Part shown: positions 12,401 to 30,496 of the stretch, one piece after another
Layout: every line of letters starts with the position of its first letter
Numbering within the stretch: the first letter of the stretch is position 1
NCBI GenBank assembly: GCA_017163975.1
Contig: JAFFSR010000237.1
Coordinates: 9,486,001-9,550,000 of the forward strand
DNA length: 64,000 bases
DNA from: Anastatus disparis
Taxonomy: Eukaryota > Arthropoda > Insecta > Hymenoptera > Eupelmidae
Reading direction: 5' to 3'
The notes under the pieces: generated by a model
Database searches by the model: none
Seen by the model: the letters and a program-made list of their open reading frames with translations, nothing else
What the model was told of the DNA's origin: nothing
Made by a program: the position numbers and the translations under genes

Positions 12401-15400
12401 TGCATGTATATTCATATATAAAAATATCGAATAATCAATTGATAAACTTGATTAGTGATTATTGTTACTATAGAAAATTTAGTGTTTGATAATATTTTTA
12501 AAATTTTTATTATTAGATTTTGGAAGTAAATTTTTGTTGACGTAAGTATCTCTTAAATTTTCAATAAATATGCCCTAAAAATTTGACTTTAATTTACGTT
12601 ACGTAATACCTCATTTTTATTATATATGTACTTACAGCTTTATTTTTAACTTTATAAAAAATCTCGAGTTAAGTAGCTCAAATACTTTATTCCAGCGTTT
12701 TGCATAACTTAACGTAATTTTTTTTCTTTTTCTTCTTCTTTTATCTGCCGAAGACATACAAGAACACTTGAAAACATCTTCTTTACCTAAATTCCACCGC
12801 ACATTGAAATTCAAGGTTCATGAAGAAGAAGTTTTCTTGCTCGGAAAATATTCGGTGTAATTAGAAGAAAAAAAAAGAGAAGATCCTCTTTTCTTTAAAC
12901 TCTTTTTTAGAAAAAGTAAGAAATCATTTCCGTTACAGTGAATAGATTTTTCGTTTTCTAAGAGCTTGATCTCTAAAGTACGCGGAGCGTTGAATTAACG
13001 CTGAATTTAATTAACAAGTTTTTCCACTTCCTTTTTGTGCTTTGGTGTTAGAACATTTAAAAAGAAATTAGAAAATTACTTAACTTTTCAAGTGTAAAAA
13101 AGAGAGAAAAAAAAGGGATTTACATCAAAATAATCCGCAGTAATTGGTTTTTCCAATCCTTTTTCTTCCCCCGCGTCCAATAGTAAATTCAGCCGTTGCA
13201 ATCTCACGTCAAGTTGGTTGAAAATTTCAAAAAATAAATGGATTCAATAACGTATTGAAAAATATAAAATTGAAATCGATATTTCAATCTGGACTTCCTT
13301 TTTTCCCTTTTCGAATTTTTTACCAGCTAATTTTTCAATCCATTAGCTTTTCAAATTTGAAAAATGAACGGGATTACGGAGTGGAATAAAATTTTTTTCT
13401 TCATAGAAATATATTTCATAAAAATCTATTTGTTATATGATTTTTTATTTCAACAAAATTTTGACGTATAATGCGATAGACGCACAATAGACATCTCTAT
13501 TATCCAACGTTACACGACAAAAAGTGATTTATTTAAGATGCTATACGTTGAATGAGATAAAGAAGTAAATGATAAATGCAGCTTTTGTATTTCTTCAATC
13601 TGAACGATACACAAACTTCATGACTTTTCTTTTGGGTAAACACAAAAGATATAAGGAGATAAGGAGTTATTGTGTCCATCATATACCACCTTTGTGTAAA
13701 TATATTATAAGATAAGAGTAGAGTAAATTTCTTATTTGCGTTACTTTCAAGAAAGATAGAGCAAGGCAGGTATATGTGCTTTTTCTATTTAGCTCGAATA
13801 ACCCAAATGGTTCGCCTTTAATCTCGCTGATCTGTAACATAAACTGCGAGGATTTAACTTTAAGCACAAAGGTAAGTAATTTGCGATATTGTCGAAGTGA
13901 ATTAAAATTGTAAATTTAAAAAAAAAAGTGGTTATTATCTTCTTTTTTTAATTATTTGATAATCGTATAATTGCAGTATGCATGCAATATTATTCGTAAA
14001 TTTATGCAACGATACTCCGACATATGAAAGGCTTTTTAGCTTTGAGGTTTTTGACTTTAATCACCTTCCTCTTTTCTCCCGTGTCATTCCGTTTTATAAA
14101 TTGCGCCGAGCTTTAAATGCGATGTTATTGTTTTATTCAACGAGGCATTGAGAAAAAGGGCGGCAAGCACCTACCCCAACGTTATATTACGAGTGGATCT
14201 TTCTTCTTTTCTTTTGATATATAGACATTTCGAGCTTTTTGACGTTGCGATTTCTTCTTCTTCTCTTTCAAGTGGATGGTACTTCATTTTAATTTAAATT
14301 ATATTGCGTAATGTAAATTTTCTTCTTTTAAAAAGAGCTTTATTTTTCTTTTTCTTTTTTTTTAAATTTAATAATACAATGTTACATCGTTTCTTACATT
14401 TTTACTATTGTTATAAAATATTATGGTTGGAGAATTAAAGCAAGGCACGGAGAGCTGTATTATTTATTTTATTAGCTTTCATTCGCTTTTACATTGTTTA
14501 CTTTGCAAGCACAAAATGTAAACGCGCCGGCAGTAAAAGAGTTTATTCTCAAAACGTTCTGCGATTCCACCTTAAACCAACCTCGCCCTTTAAAAAGGTA
14601 AGTAATGCAGGTGTACCTGCATTGGTATGTATGCGACTAAATTTTCTTTTTACTTTAGGTGCACATTTCTTTTAAAAGCCGAAAGCGGCTATTATAGCTT
14701 ATTGATTAAAATTGTTTTAAAAATAGAAATCACGAGTATTTTAAGTAATTGTTATTTTAGTTCGATTTAAAATAACGCTTATTTATTTTGCAATTTGCGT
14801 AAATACAAATAATGAGCTTTTTTACTCTAATGTAAAGCAATCATTTACGATATCCAGTTTCATGAGTGAAAATTCATATGTTTATAAATACGGAAAATAT
14901 AGTTTAAATTGCAAAAACCATTAAAATGTGTTTTTATAATTTAAACTATTCTCGTATTTATAAATATATGTATAGTTGTGTATATATACAACTACTGCAT
15001 ATATAAAATTATACGAAATCTCATATACACTTTTATGCGAGACCCGTTTAAAATAAAAATATGTATATATAACTTTTGATTCCACGTTAATATTAAAATC
15101 TCCATAATTGAATCAATAATTGTTAAATTTTCTATTTGATTTGCAAAACAAAAAAAGGAAACCGATAAAAGCATTTAAAGTAATTTATCGAAACACGGAA
15201 AAACAAATTTTCTTACATTAGCTCCGGTGAAATTCAATTATCTAAAAATGTCCTCTTTAATGCCTCTTTTAATTTAACGATTCCTTCCAATTCGAGACAA
15301 ACGTTTCTAAATAAAGAACAAGCTGAATAAAAAATTTTCTTCAATAACTCTCAACCTTTCACAAACTCGCTTTTTTTTCTTCTTTCTCTCTTCTGCTTTA

Positions 15401-16494
15401 TCAAACAAAAAAGAAAGAGAAAAAGAAAGGAAAAAAAATGACTACTTGAATAAACATAAGTAGGAAGCAACAAGCAACATCCCATTGGATATGCTTTATA
15501 AAACGTTATATATACGTTATATCTTTTCTTCCGTATCGTCGCTTTACCTAACGCATATTATACTTTTACAAAATCAGCCGCAAAATTAATGAAGGTAGAA
15601 AGTATAATACAATACATATGTATATATAGAACTTGAAAAACGTGACCTTTAACAAAAAAAAAATTATTTAAAATGACAAATACGTAGAGAATTAAAGAAA
15701 CAAAAAAAGAAAAGTTTTTTATACATACAAGTATAAAGCGAGTTTTTCAAACTTTTTTTTTTGCAAAGGTCACGAGAGAAAAGTAAGTTGATGGACTTGT
15801 CTTTTTTTTTATACGCGATTAGAGTAGAGAGAAAACAAGGGTCGATAAGGAAACTCGAAAATCGAGTAAACGACTCAAGATAATCTAGGGTATACAGGAG
15901 CAAGTTTCTACCTATCTTAAGATTATAATATGTCACCTACAGAATTGATATTGTTTTTTGTTTCACATTGTTGCAGGTCGGCTCTGCGGGCACGCGTAAA
16001 ATAAACTTTTTCTCATCCATTATTTTTTAATGTTCGCAAAAATATTGAGGTTCGAAAAGTTTTGATACTTTATCAATAAAACAAATAAATATTACTTATT
16101 TATGCATGACAAACAATTAATCAATTGGTAAATAATAAATTAATTGATTTGAAAGAAATTGTTTAAAATATTATTATATTTTGACAGAATATTTTATAAA
16201 ATTAATACATCATCCTAAAATAATTTTGAAATTGTTAAAAAAAAGTAAAAATTCGTTTATTATAAACATTTTATTCATTTTTTTTTCTTGACAATAATGA
16301 CAACAATGGTTGATTGTTGGAAAAAAAGTAAACTCTATGAAGTAAGTATCTTTTTAAGAAAAAAAGAACATCGCAGCTAAGGCATGGAAATTATTACTAT
16401 TTAAAATAAGGCTATGTTTATTAAAGAATTTGCAATACATAAGTATTTTTATTATTTTTCAAGTTAAAATTATTTATTATAAAATAATTTAAAA
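12401..16494. other. AT-rich intergenic stretch upstream of MPC2, no gene seen
   Basis: Only short A/T-biased open frames occur. One minus-strand frame (13679-13867) has a splice-acceptor-like start but cannot be extended into a recognisable protein (see rejected items). A short palindrome containing two opposed E-box-like cores lies at 14604-14623. The MPC2 5' UTR must be at the right end, but its start was not identified. Confidence 0.35.
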
Positions 16495-17344
16495 ATGGTT
16501 CCGAAAAATCCAACAGCCTATCAAAGGCTTATGACAAAGATTGCTCAACCAATGCCGGAAAAAATACGAAAAGTATTTTTACATCCAGCAGGTAAGAATT
16601 ACAATTTTTTAAATCATTTAATATTTTTAAAAAATCAATGCTAAATTATTTTTATTAATTTTTTAAAAATATATATGAAACTCTAATCAGATAAAATTGA
16701 TATCTTGATTATAAAATTAAAAATTGAGCCGGTCTGTGGCTCATTCGGTAGAGCGATGGATTCGTAATCTCGAGGTTCCGAGTTCGAATCCCGCAATGCA
16801 AGCACCACAGTACGTTACATGTGCTTTGTTCACGGACACACTTAACGAGCTCCGTCGCTGATTAGCTTCGCAAAAATAGCATAGCACAAATATAGCGACG
16901 AAAAAAAAAAATATAATTTATCTTGTAAGAAAATCTTTTTTTAATTTTCAATCTTGGGCACTTGATAAAACAGGGCCAACGACGATCTTCTTTTGGGCGC
17001 CAACTTTTAAGTGGGGTTTAGTTATAGCTGGTATCGGAGATATAAATCGACCCGTTGACACAGTTTCTTTGGGTCAAACTTTCAGTCTTATGGCTACTGG
17101 AATGATATGGTCGAGGTGTGATTTTAATTAATAATACTAAAATTTATGATATTATATTAAAATTATGAATATTGAAAATCTAACATGAATAATTTACAGG
17201 TATTCTCTGGTAATAATACCAAAAAACTATAATTTACTCAGTGTTAATGCTTTTGTTGCTATGACAGGTGCTTACAATTTCATAAGAGCAGCAATGTACC
17301 AATACAGTGTAGATAATGTAGATTCCAAAGGTAAAAAGAAGTAA
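16495..17344 (+). CDS. MPC2: Mitochondrial pyruvate carrier subunit 2 (MPC2)
   Basis: Three exons, 16495-16591, 16974-17115 and 17200-17344, give 127 residues, the usual length for MPC2. The family signature is clear: PEKIRKVFLHPAGP near the N-terminus, FFWAPTFKWGLVIAGI for the first membrane helix, SLMATGMIWSRYSLVIIPKN for the next, then a final hydrophobic segment and a short basic tail ending KGKKK. MPC2 pairs with MPC1 in the mitochondrial inner membrane to import pyruvate; that function is known for the family and inferred here. All junctions are GT-AG and the phases fit. The first intron (16592-16973) contains a tRNA-derived SINE. The gene converges on PPWD1, with 78 bases between stops, so the two transcripts' 3' ends probably overlap. 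Confidence 0.95.
16728..16911 (+). mobile_element. tRNA-derived SINE, copy 1 (MPC2 intron 1)
   Basis: The head is tRNA-like: a pol III A box (TGGCTCATTCGG, 16737-16748) and a B box (GAGTTCGAATCCC, about 16780-16792), with CGT in the anticodon position. The family body with GTTACATGTGCTTTGTTCA follows, then the 3' inverted-repeat arms CGTCGCT and AGCGACG, then an A run. This copy lacks the CTCTCGGC...TGATTGATA stretch after the B box that most other copies have. Its orientation is the same as MPC2. Confidence 0.85.
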
Positions 17345-17399
17345 AGATGTATTTTTGTTAAAAATTTTTATAAAATTATTATCGAATTTTATGTACAGT

Positions 17400-17405
17400 T
17401 TTATT
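17400..17405 (-). terminator. Candidate poly(A) signal for PPWD1
   Basis: TTTATT on + reads AATAAA on -, 18 bases past the PPWD1 stop at 17423. Cleavage 10-30 bases beyond would fall next to the end of the MPC2 coding region, consistent with overlapping convergent 3' ends. Confidence 0.45.
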
Positions 17406-17422
17406 TTTTACAATTCATTCAT

Positions 17423-20137
17423 CTACTTGACAGTTACGCTTATTATTCTGATGTCGTCATACGGCTTATCAGTTTTCGGGTTAGTCTTAACTTGACTAAT
17501 ATTTTGGACTACCTCCATTCCTTTTATCACACGACCAAAGACAGTGTGCTTGTTATCAAGCCAAGGCTGTAAAAATAAAAGAAACATATATTGAATTAAT
17601 TTTAATAATAATAATGCTTATTAAAATAATAATTTAATTTGAAATTTAAATTTGATTTTTATATAAAAATAGAAACAAATAACTATTTTATATTATGAAC
17701 CTTCAAATGGTATACAGAAGCAAATTCGTACCACTAAAAATTTTAAACATGAAATTTAAAAAAAATGATTTTTTATAACTAAATACTTTTTTTCACATAA
17801 ATTATTGTCTTTATTGTATTTTACGAGAACTTAATCTCAAAATTATAGTAAATAAACGTACTTTACAGAAAAATTTTCATTCTTAAATCGGCCTATAAAA
17901 GCAGGAAATCCTGATTCTTATGAGTGTACCATTTGTGGGTGCTAGATTAAAATATATTTGAGAATCAATATATCAATAGATAAAAATTAGACTTACAGTA
18001 GGAGTCAATGTGATGAAAAATTGACTGCCATTTGTATTTGGTCCAGCATTAGCCATACTAAGTGTATAAGGTCTGTCGTGTTTAAGATTTTTCCTAAATT
18101 CATCTTCAAATTCTCCACCCCATATACTCTCTCCACCAGTTCCAGTACCAGTCGGATCACCAGTTTGAATCATAAAACCCTTAATGACTCTATGAAAAAT
18201 ATGGCTATTATAGTATCCATTTTTGGAATGAACGCAGAAATTTTCTACTGTTCTAGGTACATCCTTTCCAAAAAGAGTAACATGAATATCTCCAAGAGCT
18301 GTGTGAATAATAGCAGTATCAAAGATTCTTTGCATGTTGGAAGTTTCTGTAGATGAAATAATGTCTTCTTTAGAAGGTTTTTCATTGAAAACGTCTCTGT
18401 CGCATTCTGGACTTTTGGTATCCTCTGGTTCTCGTCTTGTGAACATGAAGAAACGATTTTTTTTATAAGCCGTACAGAAAAGAGTTGGATCAGGTTTATT
18501 TAATTCCATTGTTGGATTTTCAGAAGCTTCCATTTCTACAGTTAAAGCCGCATTTTTTTTAGCTTTACCTTGAAACAGTGCTAAATGCATTGGTCTAATA
18601 TTTTCAGGTTTAGCTAAAATTTTTATGCAACGATTCGTGTAAGTATTTATAAGTTTTACACCTAACATTGTACTGTACATTATCATGTATCCAGATTCAT
18701 CAAAGACGATATTTCCAAGATTTGTTTCCGCTTTGTCCATTTCCCTTTCTACAGCCATCCTATAATTTAAAAATAAAACATTTAAATTTATCTGAAACTC
18801 TACAATTTCTTTTATTAAATAAAAATTGTGCATACCTTCTACCAAATTCCATATTTGGAAGCTGTTGTGTTGTTTGCTGCAATTCTGAAAACCTTTGTAG
18901 GGATTCATCATACACTCGAGACATTTTTCCAGTTAAAAAATTAAATATTCGAACTTTTCTATCTCCGCTTATAGAGGCAAACTTTTTACCATCATGAGAT
19001 ACAGCAAGACCACATGGGTAAGTTTTATTTTTAGCAAATTCAAATAAATCTGTGTCCAATTTAGATTCAAAGTGAACAGCTTTGGGAAATCTGTATTCAG
19101 TTTTTGGTCCAGTCCAATATTCTAAAATTCCTGCTTTATCGACAGATATGCAAGTATCATATACAGGATTGTACTGAAAAAGAAAGAATTTTTATTACTT
19201 ATTCTATAAATTAAATATCACTGTAATTTTTGTTGTTTTTTTACCTTCAAAATAATAACAGGTTTTGTGTGAAGTTTATCAAGAATACGTAAAGGAGTTT
19301 CCGACCCTTGCCCATCATAAACATATATTTTATTTGATTCCTGATCAGCAACTGCAACAGCAGCTATAGCATCTCCAGGAGAATAAATCCATTCTGCATA
19401 ATGTGGCACATATTCAAATTTCATCATATTGATCATATCTGAAAGTATATAATAAATGTAAATTAAAACTAATATTGAAAGTATAGTATTTTAAATATTT
19501 TTAAAAAGAATCCAGAAATTTGTTTTTATTATTCAAATAAATTTTAACAATATTCAAGATTAGTAGAGTTTTTCGTACTTACCAAAATTAACAACATCAA
19601 AAACTTTCATACACTTGTCTAAACTAACTGTACAACAATGAATTCCATTACTACTTGCTGCTAAAGTTTGAATTGCCATAAGATGTGCCCGAAAGTGTTT
19701 AACAAATTCAATAAGTTCTTCTTGTTTTTTCCAAAATTTAACATGGCCATCACAGCTTGCTGTTATAACGAAATTGGTTCTAAAAAATAATAAAAAATTT
19801 TAGAATAAAATTTAGAAAATTTAGAATAATAAAATGTAAATAATTATAAACTACTTACTTGGTCACAACGATGTGCGTAATAACATCTCGATGCATGTAT
19901 GATTTTTCATATACTGCACAGGATGGTAAATTTTCTAGATATACATTTTCATATTCCAGGACTGTAATTAAAATAAATAAATAGATACAAATTAAATTAA
20001 TTTGAAAATATTTATACAGTTAACCTCTAAATTAACTAACCTTTCTGTTTTTTTGGAGCAACCGCATGAGAGGGTAACGGCCCTATCCATTCATCGTCGC
20101 TTTCGACTTCATTTTCTGCTTTTCTTTTTTCACTCAT
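17423..20137 (-). CDS. PPWD1: PPWD1: WD40-repeat and cyclophilin-type peptidyl-prolyl isomerase protein
   Basis: Seven coding exons, in transcript order 20137-20041, 19961-19859, 19779-19583, 19438-19245, 19173-18836, 18759-17997 and 17566-17423, give 611 residues; the human protein is slightly longer. The acidic/basic N-terminus ([17 protein letters not shown]) leads into WD40 repeats ([36 protein letters not shown]). A C-terminal cyclophilin domain spans about residues 459-611, with [14 protein letters not shown] (Arg500 at the catalytic position), SQFFIT and Trp566 at the drug-binding Trp position. The active-site residues I can see are kept, so isomerase activity is likely. PPWD1 is a nuclear, spliceosome-associated cyclophilin in other animals; that role is taken from the family. 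All seven exons join in frame. Upstream of the start lies ordinary AT-rich DNA. Confidence 0.95.
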
Positions 20138-22072
20138 GATGATAATAAAATTTTTTTATAAATTTATTTTTACAAACTATTAATCTTATTTACAAACTAC
20201 AAATCATATTTTGTTATGATTCGAGCCTTAGTCCTAGTCCATCAATAAAACAGAACGTAGACGTTCCTCCGATAGCTGATGAAACGTACAGTGGCGCTGA
20301 TTGAATTTCAGCTTCGTAATTGCTAGGCGGCTAGGCGGGTTTTTTGTTTGATAAAATTTTGATGTATAAGGAATCCAAACAAAAATCACCAATAAATAAC
20401 TCAATCAAGTTGCTTTGGTTTTGACATCTGAGAGATTATTTTTGTTTGATACAAAATCTAGCCATTTTATGTTTTTACTTTAGACAAAATCTGGAATTCC
20501 TCATTAACTATGACCCCTTTTAGGAGCCCTTGACTTTAACTTGACAAGGATGACTACCTGAATAGTGCTTTCAGACGAGGGGAGGGTAAAAGGGATTAAC
20601 AATTGCAATTAAGAACGGAAATTGACAAGTAGATACTTAAATAAATTTGTGAAAAAAAAATTTTTTCTTAAAAAATAATTTAGTTAAGCATGCACTAATT
20701 CAAAAGAAATTTGAAAAGGATTAAATGAATGCAACCTTCCTTTTAATATAAGATAAATTTTCCGATATATGACAATTTTAAGAAATTGGACCACTCAATA
20801 GATAGCCCATGTTAATTCTAGGTTTTACCTGTATCTATCTTTTGGATGGTAACCAAGCGTTTATGAATTAAGACATTTAACTTAATCTAAAAAATAATAT
20901 TCATAAAATATTCACTATTGATCGTTACTTATTTCAAAAAAGAATTAATTATAATAAGTACATTAATTTATTATATCAATTAATTTTGTATTTTAAGAGT
21001 TACAATGCAAAGTCACATTTGCAAAATCTATTTTTTATTTTAATTACGTCAGTATACTTGTTTGCTTGATTTGATGAAAAATTATCGAATTTCTTATATT
21101 AAAATTTTTAAAACTTCTAAGCTCTTATGGAGGTCGTTAATGGTTCATTTGGTAGAGCGATGAATTCATAATCTCGAGGTTCCGAGTTCGAATCCCGCTC
21201 TCAGCCGATTGATACAAGGACTACTGTACATAACACGTGCTGTGTAAAAAAAACGCACTAAAAACCTCCGTCGTTAATTAGCTTCACAATAATAGCGTAA
21301 ATGCAGCGACGTTAAATAAAAAAAAAAATTTAATTTTCTAAAGGTTTGGGAACATTAAATTATAAATTTTTGTATATAAACATTAATATTTATTGAATAT
21401 TTATAAATACGAATACAATGAAAGTTAACTGTATTAAACTTTAAATAATTAACGCTAAAATAATAGATGAATCTCGATTTTCGTCCAAAAATTACAAAAG
21501 CCAATTTATTTCAAAATGTTATTTTATTAGTTAAGGTTAATAGAATGCAATTTATTTTAGTTATTTAAATTAACTCAGTTTTGTGTAATTAATTTCTTGA
21601 AAAAATTAATAAATAAAATTGAACACATTTGACGAAAATTTTTATAAATTTGATTATTATTGCTTTTTATAAATTTTAATTTTAATCTAAGTATTCACTA
21701 AATTTGAAGCTATTTGAAAAGTAGGAATTGAGTATTATCATTAAGTATAGTTCCAATAACATGATTAGGAAATTTGAAATATTCTACATCTTTCTAGACA
21801 TAAAATTGAAAAAAAAAAATAAAACAAATAAATTTTAAAAATTTATTAATTATTTATTCTTGTAACAAAAATATAACTATTATCTTTTATAAAGATATAT
21901 AAGCTCGAATAATATCTCTCGTACCTCATACAAAAATCATATCTGTATGTACAATATTAAAAAATTTGATTATGTTATTATTTATACATAGATTTCGTTG
22001 TTCATGTAGTATTGCCAAGTATTAAACAGTATAGTTATTTTTTTACAATTAAATTGGTATTCTCGATGATTT
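20138..22072. other. Intergenic DNA between PPWD1 and p38, with one SINE
   Basis: Holds the PPWD1 promoter and 5' UTR at the left and the p38 3' UTR at the right (both genes on -). Apart from the SINE at 21131-21328, I see only AT-rich sequence without coding signs. Around 20230-20340 there is a somewhat more GC-rich stretch that could be the PPWD1 promoter. Confidence 0.45.
21131..21328 (+). mobile_element. tRNA-derived SINE, copy 2 (intergenic)
   Basis: Same family: A-box-like TGGTTCATTTGG, B box GAGTTCGAATCCC, body with TGATACAAGGACTACTGTA, then CGTCGTT and AGCGACG arms and an A-rich tail. The A box and left arm carry substitutions, so this is an older or more diverged copy. Confidence 0.8.
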
Positions 22073-27262
<5,190 letters not shown>

Positions 27263-28716
27263 AACTATTGTGAAATTTTATATTCTAAATCACAAAATAT
27301 TCAATTATTTTTTCAACACAATTATTCAATCTTAAAACACCTCGTAACCACTTGTATGCAGGATTTTAAAAATTCACTTAAAATAATAAAGATAAAGAAG
27401 ATTTTGATTAGAAAAATCAGGTTAACAAAAATCTAAAAATTGAATTTATACTGTAGGTGTGAATTGCCAAAATCTTCCTCACTATTTTAATTTCTTTATG
27501 TTTCACTGTTGATATGATTGATTAAAACATTATTATGTAAAGTTATATTTACAAACACTCGATGTAAAAAAAAATCGTTGACTAAACTCTTTTTTATACG
27601 ACGTAAATGTTAGCTACGCGTTTTACTGTCTTTTCATCCTGCACAACTTATACAAGTCCAAATTAGACGAGTTGTTCCGACACCGACGTCCCATTCACAC
27701 ATCACATATACATACTACACATGCTCATATTCAAGTTATGTATATCTACATAAGGGATACCTTACAATAGTAATGCTCTGTATTTGCATAATATAAAAAA
27801 TCTTATTAAGTGTGCATTATATTTTTACTTTTTTTAATCAGATAAGCATCAGTACAACTTTATAAATGCAGTACATTTAAATAATACTGAAATTCTTGTC
27901 ATTTTAAAAATACGTCGTCGTATTATTGTAGAAAATATTGTTGAATTTCAATACCTGCCATGCCACGGCCACGGCCTTTAATTTTCTCACTGCGCACGGT
28001 CGTTCGCTCTAATCTATGGATTATACCTATCTTTAAAGAATATAAAAAAAACTTATAAAATTCGTTGATAAGAATCTTTGTCTAATATAATTGTGCCATT
28101 TATTTTAAATAATTAATTTTTAATACTATACTTATTCAATTATTTACAATATTTCTCGGCCCGGGGATTATAAATAAATATTATTTTTTTAAATAAATAC
28201 TAAAATTTATTGTTAAAATAATTAATTATAATAAATATATGGTATTTTCCATATTAAATTACTTTTATTATTATTTATTACTATTTATTAATAATTACAA
28301 AATTCAAATTTCATTATTTTTTTAAATTATAAATTTTTTAACTCTTAAAAATATAATAATTATACCAATAAAAAATGTTATAAATTTTTAGAATATTTAA
28401 AAATTAATTTTTACAATTAATTTAAATATTTCAAAATCCTAATCCTAATACGAGTCAAAAATCTTTAGGATTTGGAGTAATATACTCCACCCACAGGTAC
28501 ACATGCACTTTCCGGAGTATATAAACCAATAAGAAAGGCCCAAAATTAAAACCAAACACAAAGAGCAGAACAGCAGAGCACAGCTATTGTCATTGTTTGT
28601 TTGTGTCTGTTCGAGTGTAGGTCTTTGTGTCTGCTGCTTTTGGTGACGGTGCAAACATTGGAGCTTTAAACGTTTATTAAATACTGTAAATATTAGTGAA
28701 TATTTATTAGTGCAAA
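27263..28716. promoter_or_regulatory. Head-to-head intergenic region between p38 and the UBL7-like gene
   Basis: The two start codons point away from each other and are 1,454 bases apart, so both promoters must lie here. A GC-rich patch at about 27955-28020 looks like the first exon of p38 on - (GT donor at 27954-27953). On + the stretch at about 28490-28716 is probably the UBL7-like 5' UTR. No TATA box is obvious for either. Confidence 0.5.
27955..28018 (-). other. p38: Candidate 5' exon of p38
   Basis: On - a CpG-containing stretch ends GGCATGGCAG followed by GTATTG, a usable splice donor. If spliced to the weak acceptor CACAATAG just upstream of the coding exon, it gives ATG GCA GTT ATG CCA, an in-frame N-terminal extension of three residues (MAV). 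The other nearby acceptor (TTTAG) would bring an in-frame stop before the main ATG, making this exon noncoding. The right edge is a guess. Confidence 0.35.
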
Positions 28717-30496
28717 ATGGCTTGTGAACTACTTTTAGGCGTGCGATTAAATTCTGCTGAAAAAATGAATGTTATTAAATTAAATGACATTAATTTAAAA
28801 GAGAAAGTGGAAAAATTAAGAAACGAAACAGCTAGCCAAACTAACCTATCAAGCAATTCGTTTAGTAAGTACTTTTAATCTCATATTTTATTTATTATTG
28901 GAAATTGCTTGTATTATATTTTTTTATTATTAAAATGGAAACATTTTAAACTTGATTAGATTTGATTTTCTTATTTAAATTGAAATTTTCTTACACAAAG
29001 AGCTATTATAGTTTTTTAGGTTATTGACATTTGTAAATTTATTTACAATTTATTCATTAATGATTCTTTTAATTTTCATAAAAATTGAATGCATATTAAA
29101 TCTTAAAAATAAAAATAAATAAAAATTGTCTTATTATTTTAATTTATTTCACTTATTTATTGAATATACTATTTTTAGATCTAATTTATTGTGGTTGTTT
29201 ACTTGATAATGATTCTAATACATTGGAGTCTTATGGATTAAAAAATGGATCAATGGTACATGTAGTGAAGAAAAAGGAAAATAAAGAAGCTGCATCTTCC
29301 AGCTCAGGTACACCAATAGGAGAAACAAACATAGAAACATTGTCAACTGTATTTAAATCATTTTATGGAAATCCATTACTTCAACTAGCTATGCGAGTAA
29401 GTATTTTTAATAATATATAAAAGTCAATATAAATTTGTCAGTATAAATTTGTAAAATAAATTTGACAATATAAATAATTAAAAACAATTCTTTTATAGCG
29501 ATTAACAAAAAGTCCAGAAGTAATTGAAAATATTATTTCATCTTCCCCTGGATTAAATGAAGATGCTGTTGCGATAGCTATATTACAAGATCCAGATTTA
29601 ATAGTTCATTTTACTAATCCTGAAACAATTAAAAAGTAAGTAGTTTTATGAAATATTTTGAAATTCTTAATTTAGAATATTTTTTACAAAAGAATGTTAC
29701 CAAAGCATATTTGTATTGAAGCTATTCATACTTATTTAATATAAAATTTAATTTTAGGATTGCAAAACAACATCCTGCTCTACTGGAAGCAGCTCAACAC
29801 ATTGCATCTGCTGTTCACGATGAAGCTCACACTTTTGCAGCTTCAGTCAGTACTGCAGATTCAATCAATAATTCCATGACGGATTATTTAAACAACGCAA
29901 TGACCACAGGACATTCTTATAGTTTAGAAAATTTAAGTGATGATGAAGAAATGGCTGGAGATTCTTCGCAATCGTCAGATTCCACTCAACCATCTAATAG
30001 TGCCAATCAATCAAGAAATCAATCTGGTTCAATAACTGGAGCTCAGCTTCTTGCAGCAATAGCAAGAGCTCAAAGGTCGACATCTGGTAGTGGCAGTGCT
30101 GCTGGCAGTACTGGTAATGGTTCATCACCAGTGTCATCTGGTATTTCAAGGACGAATTCAAACAGTGGTACTTCTGCTGGTGGGCCGATAACTTTTGAAA
30201 TGTTTAACCAAGCTATGCAACAAGCTTTTGCATATACCCCACCTTCGAATAATTCAACAAATTCTGTGCCTGCACAAACACCACCTGCTCCAACCACATT
30301 TACACCTCCTGCCCCAGCCACATTTTCACCACCTCAGGAAAGTACACAAAATTCAGAAAATTTACAACAACAAATATCGATAATGCACGAAATGGGACTT
30401 CAAAATGATGCGATAAATATTCAAGCGTTACGGGTAACTAATGGAGATGTTCAAGCTGCAATTGAATTAGTGCTAAATGGATTTGGTGATAATTAA
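28717..30496 (+). CDS. UBL7: UBL7-like protein (ubiquitin-like and UBA domains)
   Basis: Four exons, 28717-28864, 29179-29396, 29499-29635 and 29758-30496, give 413 residues (human UBL7 is about 380). The N-terminal ubiquitin-like domain spans about residues 8-83 with NLIYCGCLL and YGLKNGSMVHVV. A helical middle (SSPGLNEDAVAIAILQDPDL) is followed by a SLENLSDDEE motif, a long Ser/Gly/Thr-rich linker, PITFEMFNQAMQQAF, and a C-terminal UBA domain (about 370-413: MHEMGLQNDAINIQALRVTNGD). The order UBL, DPDL-type helices, SDDE motif, UBA fits UBL7 better than ubiquilin, because STI1 repeats are absent. Such proteins are thought to link ubiquitinated clients to other machinery; the exact role is unclear and not inferable from sequence. 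All junctions are GT-AG with consistent phases. Confidence 0.9.

Noticed and set aside
13679..13867. Minus-strand frame with an acceptor-like TTTATGTTACAG followed by ISEIKGEPFGLFELNRK, faintly like the end of an insect chemoreceptor
   Set aside because: It does not continue into the expected TYxxVLxQF ending, no matching neighbouring exon was found, and the likeness is to a very short stretch. It may be chance or a decayed fragment.
16731..16800. A possible functional tRNA-Thr(CGT)
   Set aside because: The acceptor and anticodon stems are degenerate, and the same head recurs six times followed by a common SINE body and A tail.
28717..30496. Initial reading of this gene as ubiquilin
   Set aside because: The UBL and UBA ends fit both families, but STI1 repeats are missing and the SLENLSDDEE and PITFEMFNQAMQQAF segments point to UBL7.
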